Assembly: GCF_014841125.1 (NCBI RefSeq)
Contig: NZ_JACYTQ010000001.1
Location: forward strand, 930,001 to 994,000
Reading direction: 5' to 3'
Source: Echinicola arenosa
GTDB lineage: Bacteria; Bacteroidota; Bacteroidia; Cytophagales; Cyclobacteriaceae
DNA: 64,000 nt
Shown: positions 1 through 7,073 of the stretch, piece by piece
Layout: every line of letters begins with the position of its first letter
Position numbering within the stretch: the stretch's first letter is position 1
Notes under the pieces: generated by a model
Databases searched by the model: none
What the model saw: the letters and a program-made list of their open reading frames with translations, nothing else
What the model was told of the DNA's origin: nothing
Made by a program: the position numbers and the translations under genes

Positions 1-507
1 ATCATTAATAAAGTCTTTTGGATAGGTGATGCTGCTCTCAGAATTTAAAAACACCATAGATCCATCAGGAAGCCTAATTTTTGTCTTCATACCAGATGGA
101 TTGGATTTCGTTACAAAAACTTTCTCCTGAATTATTTCCTCTTTAGGTACCTTTTTAAAAAAATTAAAAGTTAAAAGTGACAATAAAAAAACAATGGCCA
201 TTGAAGCCGCAATTTTCCAAGCCAACAATCTTTTCCTATTATCCATTAACCTAACTTCTTTCTTATGGGACTTTGAATGAGTTAGTATTACCTCATTATT
301 TTTCTTATGATGAGTCTTTTCTAGTAATGTTTCAATGTCTAACTCTACATAATTTTCATTTTTATAAGGCTGATCCCAAGCGTCATCTATGGCAGCAGAC
401 AGTTTTTCTCTCCCCCCTTCGGATAAAAACCATTCCACAAACTCTTTCGATTCCTGTTCAGAAAGTTTGTGTTCCAAAAAGTCTTTTAATTGTTTATACC
501 TATCCAT
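1..507 (-). CDS. FecR-family anti-sigma factor, partial (C-terminus outside window)
   Basis: Reading the minus strand from ATG at 507 gives 169 codons open to the window edge. The product has a short N-terminal cytoplasmic region, one membrane segment near residues 98-114 (AASMAIVFLLSLLTFNF), and the start of a FecR domain containing the typical KIRLPDGSMVFLNSES stretch. Proteins of this family span the inner membrane, hold an ECF sigma factor inactive and receive the signal from a SusC-like TonB-dependent transducer. Its sigma partner is probably the gene at 1406-2017, about 900 bp upstream, an unusually wide spacing that contains a repeat element and a tandem array. The matching SusC gene should lie to the left of position 1. 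Family assignment is secure; the ligand is unknown. Confidence 0.9.
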   Translation of the reverse strand, partial: MDRYKQLKDFLEHKLSEQESKEFVEWFLSEGGREKLSAAIDDAWDQPYKNENYVELDIETLLEKTHHKKNNEVILTHSKSHKKEVRLMDNRKRLLAWKIAASMAIVFLLSLLTFNFFKKVPKEEIIQEKVFVTKSNPSGMKTKIRLPDGSMVFLNSESSITYPKDFIND

Positions 508-576
508 TTATCTCGCCTTGTAATACTATATAGACGCGAAGTAGACAAAAGACCCAGTACGCTTAAAATATTTTCT

Positions 577-740
577 GATTATCCCCAATGATGCCAGTAA
601 CCATAAATCCTTTGCTTAAGTGGTCGGAAGCCTGTCTAACTGCCAGATAGAACTGAAGCCTAAAGCAGAGGATATCTCAATCAAACAAAACGATCGTTTC
701 CATTCGCTTTTTATCTTTTCTGGTACAGTTGCGGATATAC
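577..740 (+). repeat. Dispersed MITE-like element, copy 1
   Basis: About 164 bp. It begins GATTATCCCCAATGATGCC and ends CAGTTGCGGATATAC; the reverse complement of the end (GTATATCCGCAACTG) matches the start imperfectly, so the termini are inverted repeats. The interior shares long blocks with copies 2 and 3, for example TAAGTGGTCGGAAGCCTG and ATTCGCTTTTTATC. A 14-bp direct repeat with two mismatches flanks it: TTAAAATATTTTCT at 563-576 and TTAAAATGTTTCCT at 747-760. There is no coding capacity. It lies between the sigma gene and FecR gene of module 1. Reading it as a non-autonomous mobile element is inference. Confidence 0.7.
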
Positions 741-1118
741 CTATTGTTAAAATGTTTCCTTACACGTAAATCACTTGTTTAACCTATTAAATGGATCAAC
801 TCAAGCATTTACAATGTAGCTGTTCTTCAGTATGCATTTATTAAAGCCCGGTGCTACAATTTGACCAAAGCAGGATAGCAACCTTTGTGTTCCTCGAAAT
901 ATGTGGCAAGAAATAAAATCTTATCTGAGCTATCTGATCCCCCAACAATTCGAAAAATCAAATCATCCATTCAGCTATTTAATAGTTGGAAAAATATTGG
1001 CTTATCGCGATGAGGGATAGAAGGATTGCCAAGGTTCTTATAACCAAAACATTGAAAGGTGTGTTTCCAAGTTTTCCCAGGACTTAAGGTGTAGACAAGC
1101 CTGAATCACTGATAAGAG

Positions 1119-1184
1119 AAACACGGGATAAACACGGGATAAACACGGGATAAACACGGCTTAACTAGGGGTTAAATACGGGTT
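1119..1184. repeat. 11-bp tandem repeat array
   Basis: Three perfect units AAACACGGGAT (1119-1129, 1130-1140, 1141-1151) are followed by three decaying units AAACACGGCTT, AACTAGGGGTT and AAATACGGGTT, all in the same 11-bp phase. The unit is not a multiple of three, so it is not coding in one frame. It sits in the sigma-FecR spacer of module 1. Function unknown; slippage-derived repeat or protein-binding array are both possible. Confidence 0.85.
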
Positions 1185-1405
1185 AAAGAGTCAATGTTAA
1201 AAATGTTACATTCATTAATATGGACCATTTTCACACCAGTAACCTGAATCCCACTGCCTGTCCGCCCGCAACGGAGATTCCATGGACCTAGCAGGGGCAG
1301 TAGAAAGGTTTAGACAATCATTTCTGTGAGATCTGAGCTGTTTTTGAGAGAATGTTTTGAAGGGTTAAATGTAATGGTGAGATAGCGGATATACAGAAAA
1401 TATTT

Positions 1406-2017
1406 TTACAAAGAATTGACACTCACTATCAAACAGCTAACAATAAGGAAAACCAGTGAAATTATTTTTGAACCCAAAAGCTTTTCTTTAAGGGATTTGT
1501 TAGCTCTGAAAAAATGATTCTTTACAGTCTTTTTAGAAACCTGAAGTTGATCAGCTATTTCATCAAGACTTAGGTGATCAAAATTCTTCATCATAAAGAC
1601 TTGTTTTTGTTGAGGAGGAAGACTGTCCACCACTTTACATGACTCATCCATCAAGTCTGAAAAAATCACATAGTCTTCCGTATGATTATGTCCTTTCTCG
1701 GTTGTCATGAACAAATGATCCTTGTAAGCAGAAAGCTTCACCTGTCTTTCTATTTGCCTGATGACGATAGACCGTGTTATGGTAATTAAGTATGCATTGA
1801 ATGACAATGAAGGATCCAGATTTTCTCTATTTCTCCAAATTTTGATAAATACTTCCTGAACAACGCCTTCAGCATCTTCATGACTCAATCGCATTTTTCG
1901 GGAGACGTGATAGATTTTCTTGGCGTATTTCCTAAATAGGCTGTTATAAGCCAATTCATCACCCTTTTTCAAGGCTTCCACCTTGTCTCTATCTATATCT
2001 TTCCCTGCTTTAAACAT
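1406..2017 (-). CDS. ECF RNA polymerase sigma factor (FecI-like)
   Basis: 203 residues. Region 2 lies around residues 20-95 (AYNSLFRKYAKKIY, then VVQEVFIKIWRNRE) and region 4 around 128-178 (LPPQQKQVFMMKN, LSLDEIADQLQVSKKTVKNH), the usual two-domain ECF layout. After region 4 there is a hydrophobic tail of about 20 residues (KIISLVFLIVSCLIV), long enough to touch or span a membrane. It is expected to direct transcription of an adjacent SusCD locus once its FecR partner (1-507) is relieved. It starts at ATG 2017; AT-rich DNA lies upstream and a divergent sulfatase gene begins at 2343. Confident in family, not in regulon. Confidence 0.93.
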   Translation of the reverse strand: MFKAGKDIDRDKVEALKKGDELAYNSLFRKYAKKIYHVSRKMRLSHEDAEGVVQEVFIKIWRNRENLDPSLSFNAYLITITRSIVIRQIERQVKLSAYKDHLFMTTEKGHNHTEDYVIFSDLMDESCKVVDSLPPQQKQVFMMKNFDHLSLDEIADQLQVSKKTVKNHFFRANKSLKEKLLGSKIISLVFLIVSCLIVSVNSL

Positions 2018-2342
2018 TTATATATTATATTCTTGCTTCGAAACACATTCTGAACAAATTTTCCAGAACCGAATCACCTTTAAATATAATAATAACAAAT
2101 AATAGAAAAAATGAAACTAAATAAAATTAATAAAAAATGATATGAAAGATTACATACTTTCCTAAATCTACTTTTAGGGTTTATGCCTTAGACATTAATT
2201 AAGAACCATTGATACAATTCATATAATGACATGCCACAACCTTATTTCAAAATTTGATATATTTGATTTTAAATTAGCAAAAAAATTAAGTAAGCTTCCT
2301 TAAGCTGACTAAATTTCAAAGCCATAACCTATCTTCATATCC
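2018..2342. promoter_or_regulatory. Divergent intergenic region between sigma factor and sulfatase
   Basis: 325 bp, very AT-rich, no gene seen. It must carry promoters for both flanking genes. A box matching the Bacteroidota -7 consensus TAnnTTTG (TATATTTG) lies at 2258-2265, 78 bp before the sulfatase ATG, but no clear TTG-type -33 element is present at the expected distance, so this is a weak call. Confidence 0.35.
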
Positions 2343-3761
2343 ATGAGAAATTTCAAAAACTTCCTTCTAGGACTTGCCGGAACAATATCCCTTCTTTCCT
2401 GCCAAAGCCAAGAAAGCAATGAACAAAGCGCTCAGCAAGCCAAGCCAAAAAGTAAACCTAACGTGTTGGTTATTTTTACGGATGATCAAGGCACCTTCGA
2501 CATCAATGCCTTTGGCTCTGAAGACCTAGAAACACCCAATCTTAACCGAATTGCCCGTGAAGGAACCAGATTTACCCAATTTTACGCAGCAGCCCCCGTT
2601 TGCTCTCCTTCTCGTGCCAGCCTATTGACCGGTAAATTCAACTTCCATGCCCGTTTGTTTGGCAATGTGGCCCCGCCTCATGCTGATCCAGAATTTAAAT
2701 CTGGATTGCCGACAGAAGAAATCACCATGGCTGAGGTATTCAAAGAAGGAGGCTACAATACCGCATTGATTGGCAAATGGCATTTGGGACACAGTCCAGA
2801 AAAACTACCTAATGGTCAAGGTTTTGATTATTTCTTTGGCCACCAAAGAGGGTGTATCGACAACTTCTCCCATTTCTTTTTTTGGGATGGCCCCAATATG
2901 CATGACCTTTACAGAGACGAAGAAGAAGTTTATTATCAAGGAGAATTCTTTGGAGACCTCATGGTGGATGAAGTAAAGAAGTTCACAACACCAGAAAAAG
3001 AAGATCCCTTTTTTATTTATTGGGCCATTAACATGCCTCACTACCCTTATCAGGGTAAGAAAAAGTGGTTGGACCACTATAAAGACACGCCAAGCCCAAG
3101 AAAAGAATATGCAGCATTTATCAGCACTTTTGATGAAATGATCGGTGAAGTGTTGGATCATTTGGAAGCTACAGGACAACTGGACAATACCATTATCGTT
3201 TACCAATCTGACCATGGCCATAGCACTGAAGAAAGAGCCTTCTTTGGCGGTGGTAACAATGGCCCTTTCCATGGAGCCAAGTTTTGTATGCTTGAAGGAG
3301 GGATTCGCGTACCTGCCATGATCCGCTACCCGAAAGCAGTACCGGCTAACGAACTCAGAAACCAAATGGCCAACAGCATAGACTGGTTGCCTACCTTGGC
3401 TGAGCTGACCAATACTGAAATCCCAAATATAGGCGAGATAGACGGTAAGAGCTTGATGCCAATCATCAAAGATAAAAACGCTCCCTCACAACATGATGTG
3501 CTTCACTGGGCCACTGGTGACCCTGAAAGCACCACCAATTCTTGGGCGGTGCGAAAGGGAGATTGGAAGCTTCATGGTAATCCTTGGGATTCTGAAAAAG
3601 AACTTGAATTTGGTGAGGATGATAAATTGTACTTGGTCAATATGGCTACTGATTCAACTGAAACGACCAACCTTGCTAAGCAGCATCCAGATAAACTTCA
3701 AGAATTGCTAAAAATTCATAAGGATTGGAATCAGCAAATGATCGAATTAAAGAACCAATAA
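2343..3761 (+). CDS. S1-family sulfatase lipoprotein (formylglycine-dependent)
   Basis: 472 residues. A lipoprotein signal ends at Cys20 (ISLLSC), so the enzyme is membrane-anchored in the periplasm or on the surface. The alkaline-phosphatase-like fold shows the metal motif DDQG (47-50), the sulfatase signature CSPSRASLLTG starting at Cys87 (CxPSR, Cys converted to formylglycine) and GKWHLG (144-149). It hydrolyses sulfate esters, probably from a glycan; the sulfated substrate cannot be told from the sequence. A strong hairpin terminator follows at 3786-3809, so it is probably not cotranscribed with the PNGase-like gene downstream. The maturase (FGE or anSME) is not in the window. Confidence 0.95.
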   Translation: MRNFKNFLLGLAGTISLLSCQSQESNEQSAQQAKPKSKPNVLVIFTDDQGTFDINAFGSEDLETPNLNRIAREGTRFTQFYAAAPVCSPSRASLLTGKFNFHARLFGNVAPPHADPEFKSGLPTEEITMAEVFKEGGYNTALIGKWHLGHSPEKLPNGQGFDYFFGHQRGCIDNFSHFFFWDGPNMHDLYRDEEEVYYQGEFFGDLMVDEVKKFTTPEKEDPFFIYWAINMPHYPYQGKKKWLDHYKDTPSPRKEYAAFISTFDEMIGEVLDHLEATGQLDNTIIVYQSDHGHSTEERAFFGGGNNGPFHGAKFCMLEGGIRVPAMIRYPKAVPANELRNQMANSIDWLPTLAELTNTEIPNIGEIDGKSLMPIIKDKNAPSQHDVLHWATGDPESTTNSWAVRKGDWKLHGNPWDSEKELEFGEDDKLYLVNMATDSTETTNLAKQHPDKLQELLKIHKDWNQQMIELKNQ

Positions 3762-3785
3762 AGCTTTTCCTACACTTCATTTGGA

Positions 3786-3816
3786 CCCTCTATATTTCGG
3801 TATAGAGGGTTTTAAT
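3786..3816 (+). terminator. Rho-independent terminator after sulfatase
   Basis: A perfect 9-bp stem CCCTCTATA / TATAGAGGG (3786-3794 and 3801-3809) with loop TTTCGG, followed by a T-rich run. Confidence 0.85.
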
Positions 3817-3843
3817 TTATAAATATTGTAAATCACATTTAAT

Positions 3844-5763
3844 ATGAAACATCTCAATCTGCTCGTCATCTTTCTTCTGATGACTTCTTTCAGAACTTTT
3901 GGGGCAAATACAGATACCTTGGAAATCATCAGCCATGATAAAATCACTGTGGTTACTGATCCTTCAAAAGGGGAAAAAGCCTACACTAATTGGGCTGTTT
4001 TCCCTGATAAGGATGAAGCCATTCGAAAAATCATCATGAAAATCAAATTCGCCTGTCCTGACAATATGCGTTGTGCAGACTGGGATTATGTAGATCACAT
4101 TACCTTAAAGCGTATCGGGGGGAAAGATGGGGAAATGATGGATTATGAAATCGGACGTATGCTAACACCTTACGGTGGTGCTTTTGGCGAAGACTGGGAA
4201 TTTGACTGGGCAGTTGATGTGACAGACTTTAGCCTTCTGCTAAGGGACAGTGTTGAGATTGAATATAAACATACCGGCTACGAACCCAATAATGATCGTG
4301 GATGGAAAGTAACCGTGGCCTTCGATATGATAAAAGGCCAGCCTGCCATGGAACCTATATCTATCACTAAAATCTACCAAGGACAGTATAGATACGGCGA
4401 TGAAGAAAATCCAATTGAGCAGACCTTAAAACCTATTACCGTATCCAAAGAAAGTGAAACATCCCTAGGCCGGTTTAGGGTCATCCAAACAGGCCATGGT
4501 ATGGATAGACCAGATGGCTGTGGTGAATTTTGTAACAAGTTTAGGGACTTCCTTCTCGATGGGAAAGTGATGGCCAGCAGACAAATCTGGAAACAATGTG
4601 GAGAAAATCCACTTTATCCCCAAGCAGGCACTTGGATTTTTGATCGCGCGAACTGGTGTCCTGGTGATTTGATCCAGCCGGACATTTATGATTTTGAATT
4701 CAGCCAAGCTTCTAGAACGGTTCAGCTGCAAATGGAAAACTATGCCTCTCCCAAGCCAAGCGCCAACGAACTGATTTCTGCTTATGTGATCCAGTACAAA
4801 TCTTATGTAGAAAAGAATGATGTCTCTATTGAAGATGTAATTATCCCTTCCAATAAAGCCATCCACAGCCGAGAAAACCCAGCTGCTTTTGGCCCCACCA
4901 TCATTGTCAAAAACAATGGAGCCAACACCTTAAATAGCCTGCAAATTGCTCATGGAGGTGAAAGTCAAAAACCGATCAAATTTCAATGGAAAGGCAATTT
5001 AAAACCGGGAGCAACAGATACTATCAGAATGGATGGACTGATCCCACAAGAGGGAAAACTGCAATACCATTTTGAACTGAGCAAACCTAATGGAAAAAGA
5101 GATGGATACATTGAAGACAACCAAATGACTTCTAGCTATTCCCTTACTCCTGTTCATGAACCAAACTTGATTTTCCATTTGGAAACCAATCATGCAGCCG
5201 AAGAGAATGCTTATAAAATTATTGATGCTAAAGGGGATATCATTTTTGATAGAGCGCTAAGCACTTTGACTGCAGACACTACTTATAAAGATTCGCTCCA
5301 CTTACCTTCTGGAGCATATCGGTTGCTACTGACTGATAAAGGAGGGGATGGCCTGGAGTTTTGGTACAAAACAAAGGCTGGGCGAGGAAAGGCCATCTTA
5401 CTCAACCAAGAAGGCAAAATCCTCAAAAGTTTCGATTCTGACTTTGGCAGCAGCATTACCTATAATTTTACAGTAGGAGAAAACACTGACCCTATCAAAG
5501 AAGACGAAATCTCCTTGGGTGTATTTCCTACCCGAACCAATGACTTCACCTATTTTGATTACCTTTCCAACAACCCTGAAGAAGTTTTTATCAGATTGAT
5601 AAAAGATCCCAGTGGAGAAGTGGTCGAAGAGCATCATTACCTTGATTTCAAGGAAGGAAGACTTACCTTTGACCTGAGCAGGTACCCCAAAAGCCGGTAC
5701 TACTTCCGCGTCTATGTCAAAGGAAAAGTGGTGTACAATAAACGGGTACGCGTCAAAGAATAA
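3844..5763 (+). CDS. PNGase F-like peptide N-glycosidase with C-terminal extension
   Basis: 639 residues with a signal peptide (about residues 1-20). Residues 30-165 and 200-320 match the two jelly-roll halves of peptide-N4-(N-acetyl-beta-glucosaminyl)asparagine amidase F: CADWDYVDHI (Asp81 probably equals catalytic Asp60 of Flavobacterium PNGase F), DWEFDW (Glu119), GHGMDRPDGCGEFC (Glu228, likely equal to catalytic Glu206) and the tryptophan/cysteine-rich AGTWIFDRANWCPG (261-274). The enzyme would release whole N-glycans from glycoproteins. It is about twice the length of PNGase F. Residues 330-550 form extra beta-rich modules, and the last 80 residues (ending in DLSRYPKSRYYFRVY and a basic strand) resemble a type IX secretion sorting domain. 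Sulfatase upstream and SusCD genes nearby support a role in glycoprotein use. Confidence 0.88.
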   Translation: MKHLNLLVIFLLMTSFRTFGANTDTLEIISHDKITVVTDPSKGEKAYTNWAVFPDKDEAIRKIIMKIKFACPDNMRCADWDYVDHITLKRIGGKDGEMMDYEIGRMLTPYGGAFGEDWEFDWAVDVTDFSLLLRDSVEIEYKHTGYEPNNDRGWKVTVAFDMIKGQPAMEPISITKIYQGQYRYGDEENPIEQTLKPITVSKESETSLGRFRVIQTGHGMDRPDGCGEFCNKFRDFLLDGKVMASRQIWKQCGENPLYPQAGTWIFDRANWCPGDLIQPDIYDFEFSQASRTVQLQMENYASPKPSANELISAYVIQYKSYVEKNDVSIEDVIIPSNKAIHSRENPAAFGPTIIVKNNGANTLNSLQIAHGGESQKPIKFQWKGNLKPGATDTIRMDGLIPQEGKLQYHFELSKPNGKRDGYIEDNQMTSSYSLTPVHEPNLIFHLETNHAAEENAYKIIDAKGDIIFDRALSTLTADTTYKDSLHLPSGAYRLLLTDKGGDGLEFWYKTKAGRGKAILLNQEGKILKSFDSDFGSSITYNFTVGENTDPIKEDEISLGVFPTRTNDFTYFDYLSNNPEEVFIRLIKDPSGEVVEEHHYLDFKEGRLTFDLSRYPKSRYYFRVYVKGKVVYNKRVRVKE

Positions 5764-5774
5764 ATGAAACAAAA

Positions 5775-5806
5775 AACTCCGGGTTAAATCCAGCCCGGAG
5801 TTTTTT
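5775..5806. terminator. Bidirectional terminator between convergent genes
   Basis: A perfect 9-bp stem AACTCCGGG / CCCGGAGTT (5775-5783 and 5794-5802), with A-run on the left and T-run on the right, so it can end both the PNGase-like gene (plus) and transcripts from the minus strand. Confidence 0.85.
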
Positions 5807-5835
5807 GTTCTATCCATATATATAATCTCCCTTGT

Positions 5836-6939
5836 CTATATTCGGAAGAATATCTTCTTTTTATATAGCCAAAAGCAGATGTACCACATCGCAAAAAGCA
5901 CCAAAAGACTGAGCACAACAGCAGCCCCCAACTCTCCAATCCATGCAAATAGAGCATTAGAAAAAGGAAGTAAAATATCACGGATCAGGTTCGCCCCACC
6001 CACATGGGCAAAGAGGTAAATAAACAAGGGGTTCAGTCCGACGATAGCAAAGAACCACACGCCTCTCTGATTTTTACGAACATCTATCCACCAATAACAA
6101 ATAACCAAAGCAATCAACGACCAACCTCCAGAAGCAAACACAAAACTACTTGTTGAGATCCGCTTAATAATGGGAGTTAATGGGCTAATTCCATAACCAA
6201 TTATCAAAGCCAAAAGCCCTGCCAAGAATAACACCTGGAGCTTTTGCTTATCTGAGCTTTTCCTGAGTAGCAATTGTCCAGCGCAAACACCCCAAATGGT
6301 ATGAGCCGCTGTAGGGATGGCATTAAACATGGCCCAGTGACCTCCATCTTCTTTACCTGAAATCAATATATTGAACCAAGCACCAAAGTTCTCCCCTGCA
6401 ACAAAAGCTTGATCAAAGCCCTCTACAGGAAAAAATCTATACAGCAACTCACTGATCAATATCAACAAAACAGAAAAACCAATCTGAATCACCGGAGATT
6501 TACGAAGAACCCAAAAAGCCAAAATATAAGTAACTCCCAATTGAGCCAATACATTCTGAAAGCGAAAAACTATCCTTCCAGGGCCGATACAATACAAGGC
6601 CCATCCCAAAATCAATAACCAAAAGGCCCTCAAGTAAGCATGCTTGCTAAGATGGGCGTAGGAATCCCCATTCTCCATTCTTTTGGCAAAAGATAGGGGC
6701 ATGGCCACTCCTACAATAAACATAAAAAAGGGTTGGATCAAATCCCAAAAATGCAAACCTTCCCATTCCACATGATGAAACTGTTCTCCCAATGCATAAA
6801 TAAAAGTCCCTTCCAAGTCAGGAGAAACCAGATAGGAAAATAGGTGGGAAAATTCTGCAATCAAAAGAAACATGGTCAGTCCTCGATAAAAATCGAGAGA
6901 CAATAGTCGATCATTTGAGGTTTTAGGTATTTCGGGCAT
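5836..6939 (-). CDS. NagX / HGSNAT-like transmembrane acyltransferase (DUF5009 type)
   Basis: 367 residues from ATG at 6939; a longer frame uses TTG at 6951, but the MPEIPKTSNDRLLSLDFYRG start is the more natural one. The N-terminal signature RLLSLDFYRGLTMFLLI followed by about ten hydrophobic segments is typical of the COG4299 family related to human heparan-alpha-glucosaminide N-acetyltransferase. Bacterial members (NagX) are linked to N-acetylglucosamine use and are thought to act on amino sugars across the inner membrane, but direct biochemistry is sparse. It lies downstream of the discoidin lipoprotein genes in the same orientation, behind a terminator at 7023-7052, so it may have its own promoter. 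The role in amino-sugar handling is inferred from family and context. Confidence 0.85.
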   Translation of the reverse strand: MPEIPKTSNDRLLSLDFYRGLTMFLLIAEFSHLFSYLVSPDLEGTFIYALGEQFHHVEWEGLHFWDLIQPFFMFIVGVAMPLSFAKRMENGDSYAHLSKHAYLRAFWLLILGWALYCIGPGRIVFRFQNVLAQLGVTYILAFWVLRKSPVIQIGFSVLLILISELLYRFFPVEGFDQAFVAGENFGAWFNILISGKEDGGHWAMFNAIPTAAHTIWGVCAGQLLLRKSSDKQKLQVLFLAGLLALIIGYGISPLTPIIKRISTSSFVFASGGWSLIALVICYWWIDVRKNQRGVWFFAIVGLNPLFIYLFAHVGGANLIRDILLPFSNALFAWIGELGAAVVLSLLVLFAMWYICFWLYKKKIFFRI

Positions 6940-7016
6940 GTTCGAAAACAAGGTTAGTGTCCTTTAATTTACTAACATTAGCATTATTTCCTTTCTCATT
7001 TTCAATCTATATCAAC

Positions 7017-7052
7017 GCAAAATAGGCTGCCTCGAAATTTCGAAGCAGCCTA
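7017..7052 (-). terminator. Terminator after the metalloprotease gene (end of module 2 operon)
   Basis: Inverted repeat TAGGCTGC / GCAGCCTA with a nearly continuous stem through TCGAAATTTCGA (7023-7052), followed on the minus strand by TATTTT. It separates the metalloprotease lipoprotein gene from the acyltransferase gene. Confidence 0.8.
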
Positions 7053-7073
7053 CCCATTAATAAAAAACAGCAG

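Larger units (their letters stand above)
508..1405. other. 898-bp spacer between FecR and sigma genes, repeat-rich
   Basis: No convincing gene. It holds the first copy of the dispersed element (577-740), an 11-bp tandem array (1119-1184), a 39-codon open frame at 901-1020 without support, and a stretch from CCAGTAACC at 1236 to GCGGATATAC at 1394 whose two ends resemble the ends of the dispersed element. The equivalent sigma-FecR spacers at the other two modules are only 457 and 343 bp. Confidence 0.6.

Noticed and set aside
901-1020. 39-codon plus-strand frame starting with ATG at 901
   Set aside because: Short, isolated, no ribosome-binding or family signal; lies in repeat-rich spacer DNA and could be chance.
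1119-1184. Reading the 11-bp array as a CRISPR
   Set aside because: Units are contiguous without spacers, are far too short, and there are no cas genes in the window.
2805-3365. Minus-strand frame of 186 codons inside the sulfatase gene
   Set aside because: Shadow of a strongly supported gene; low-complexity hydrophobic product with no domain.
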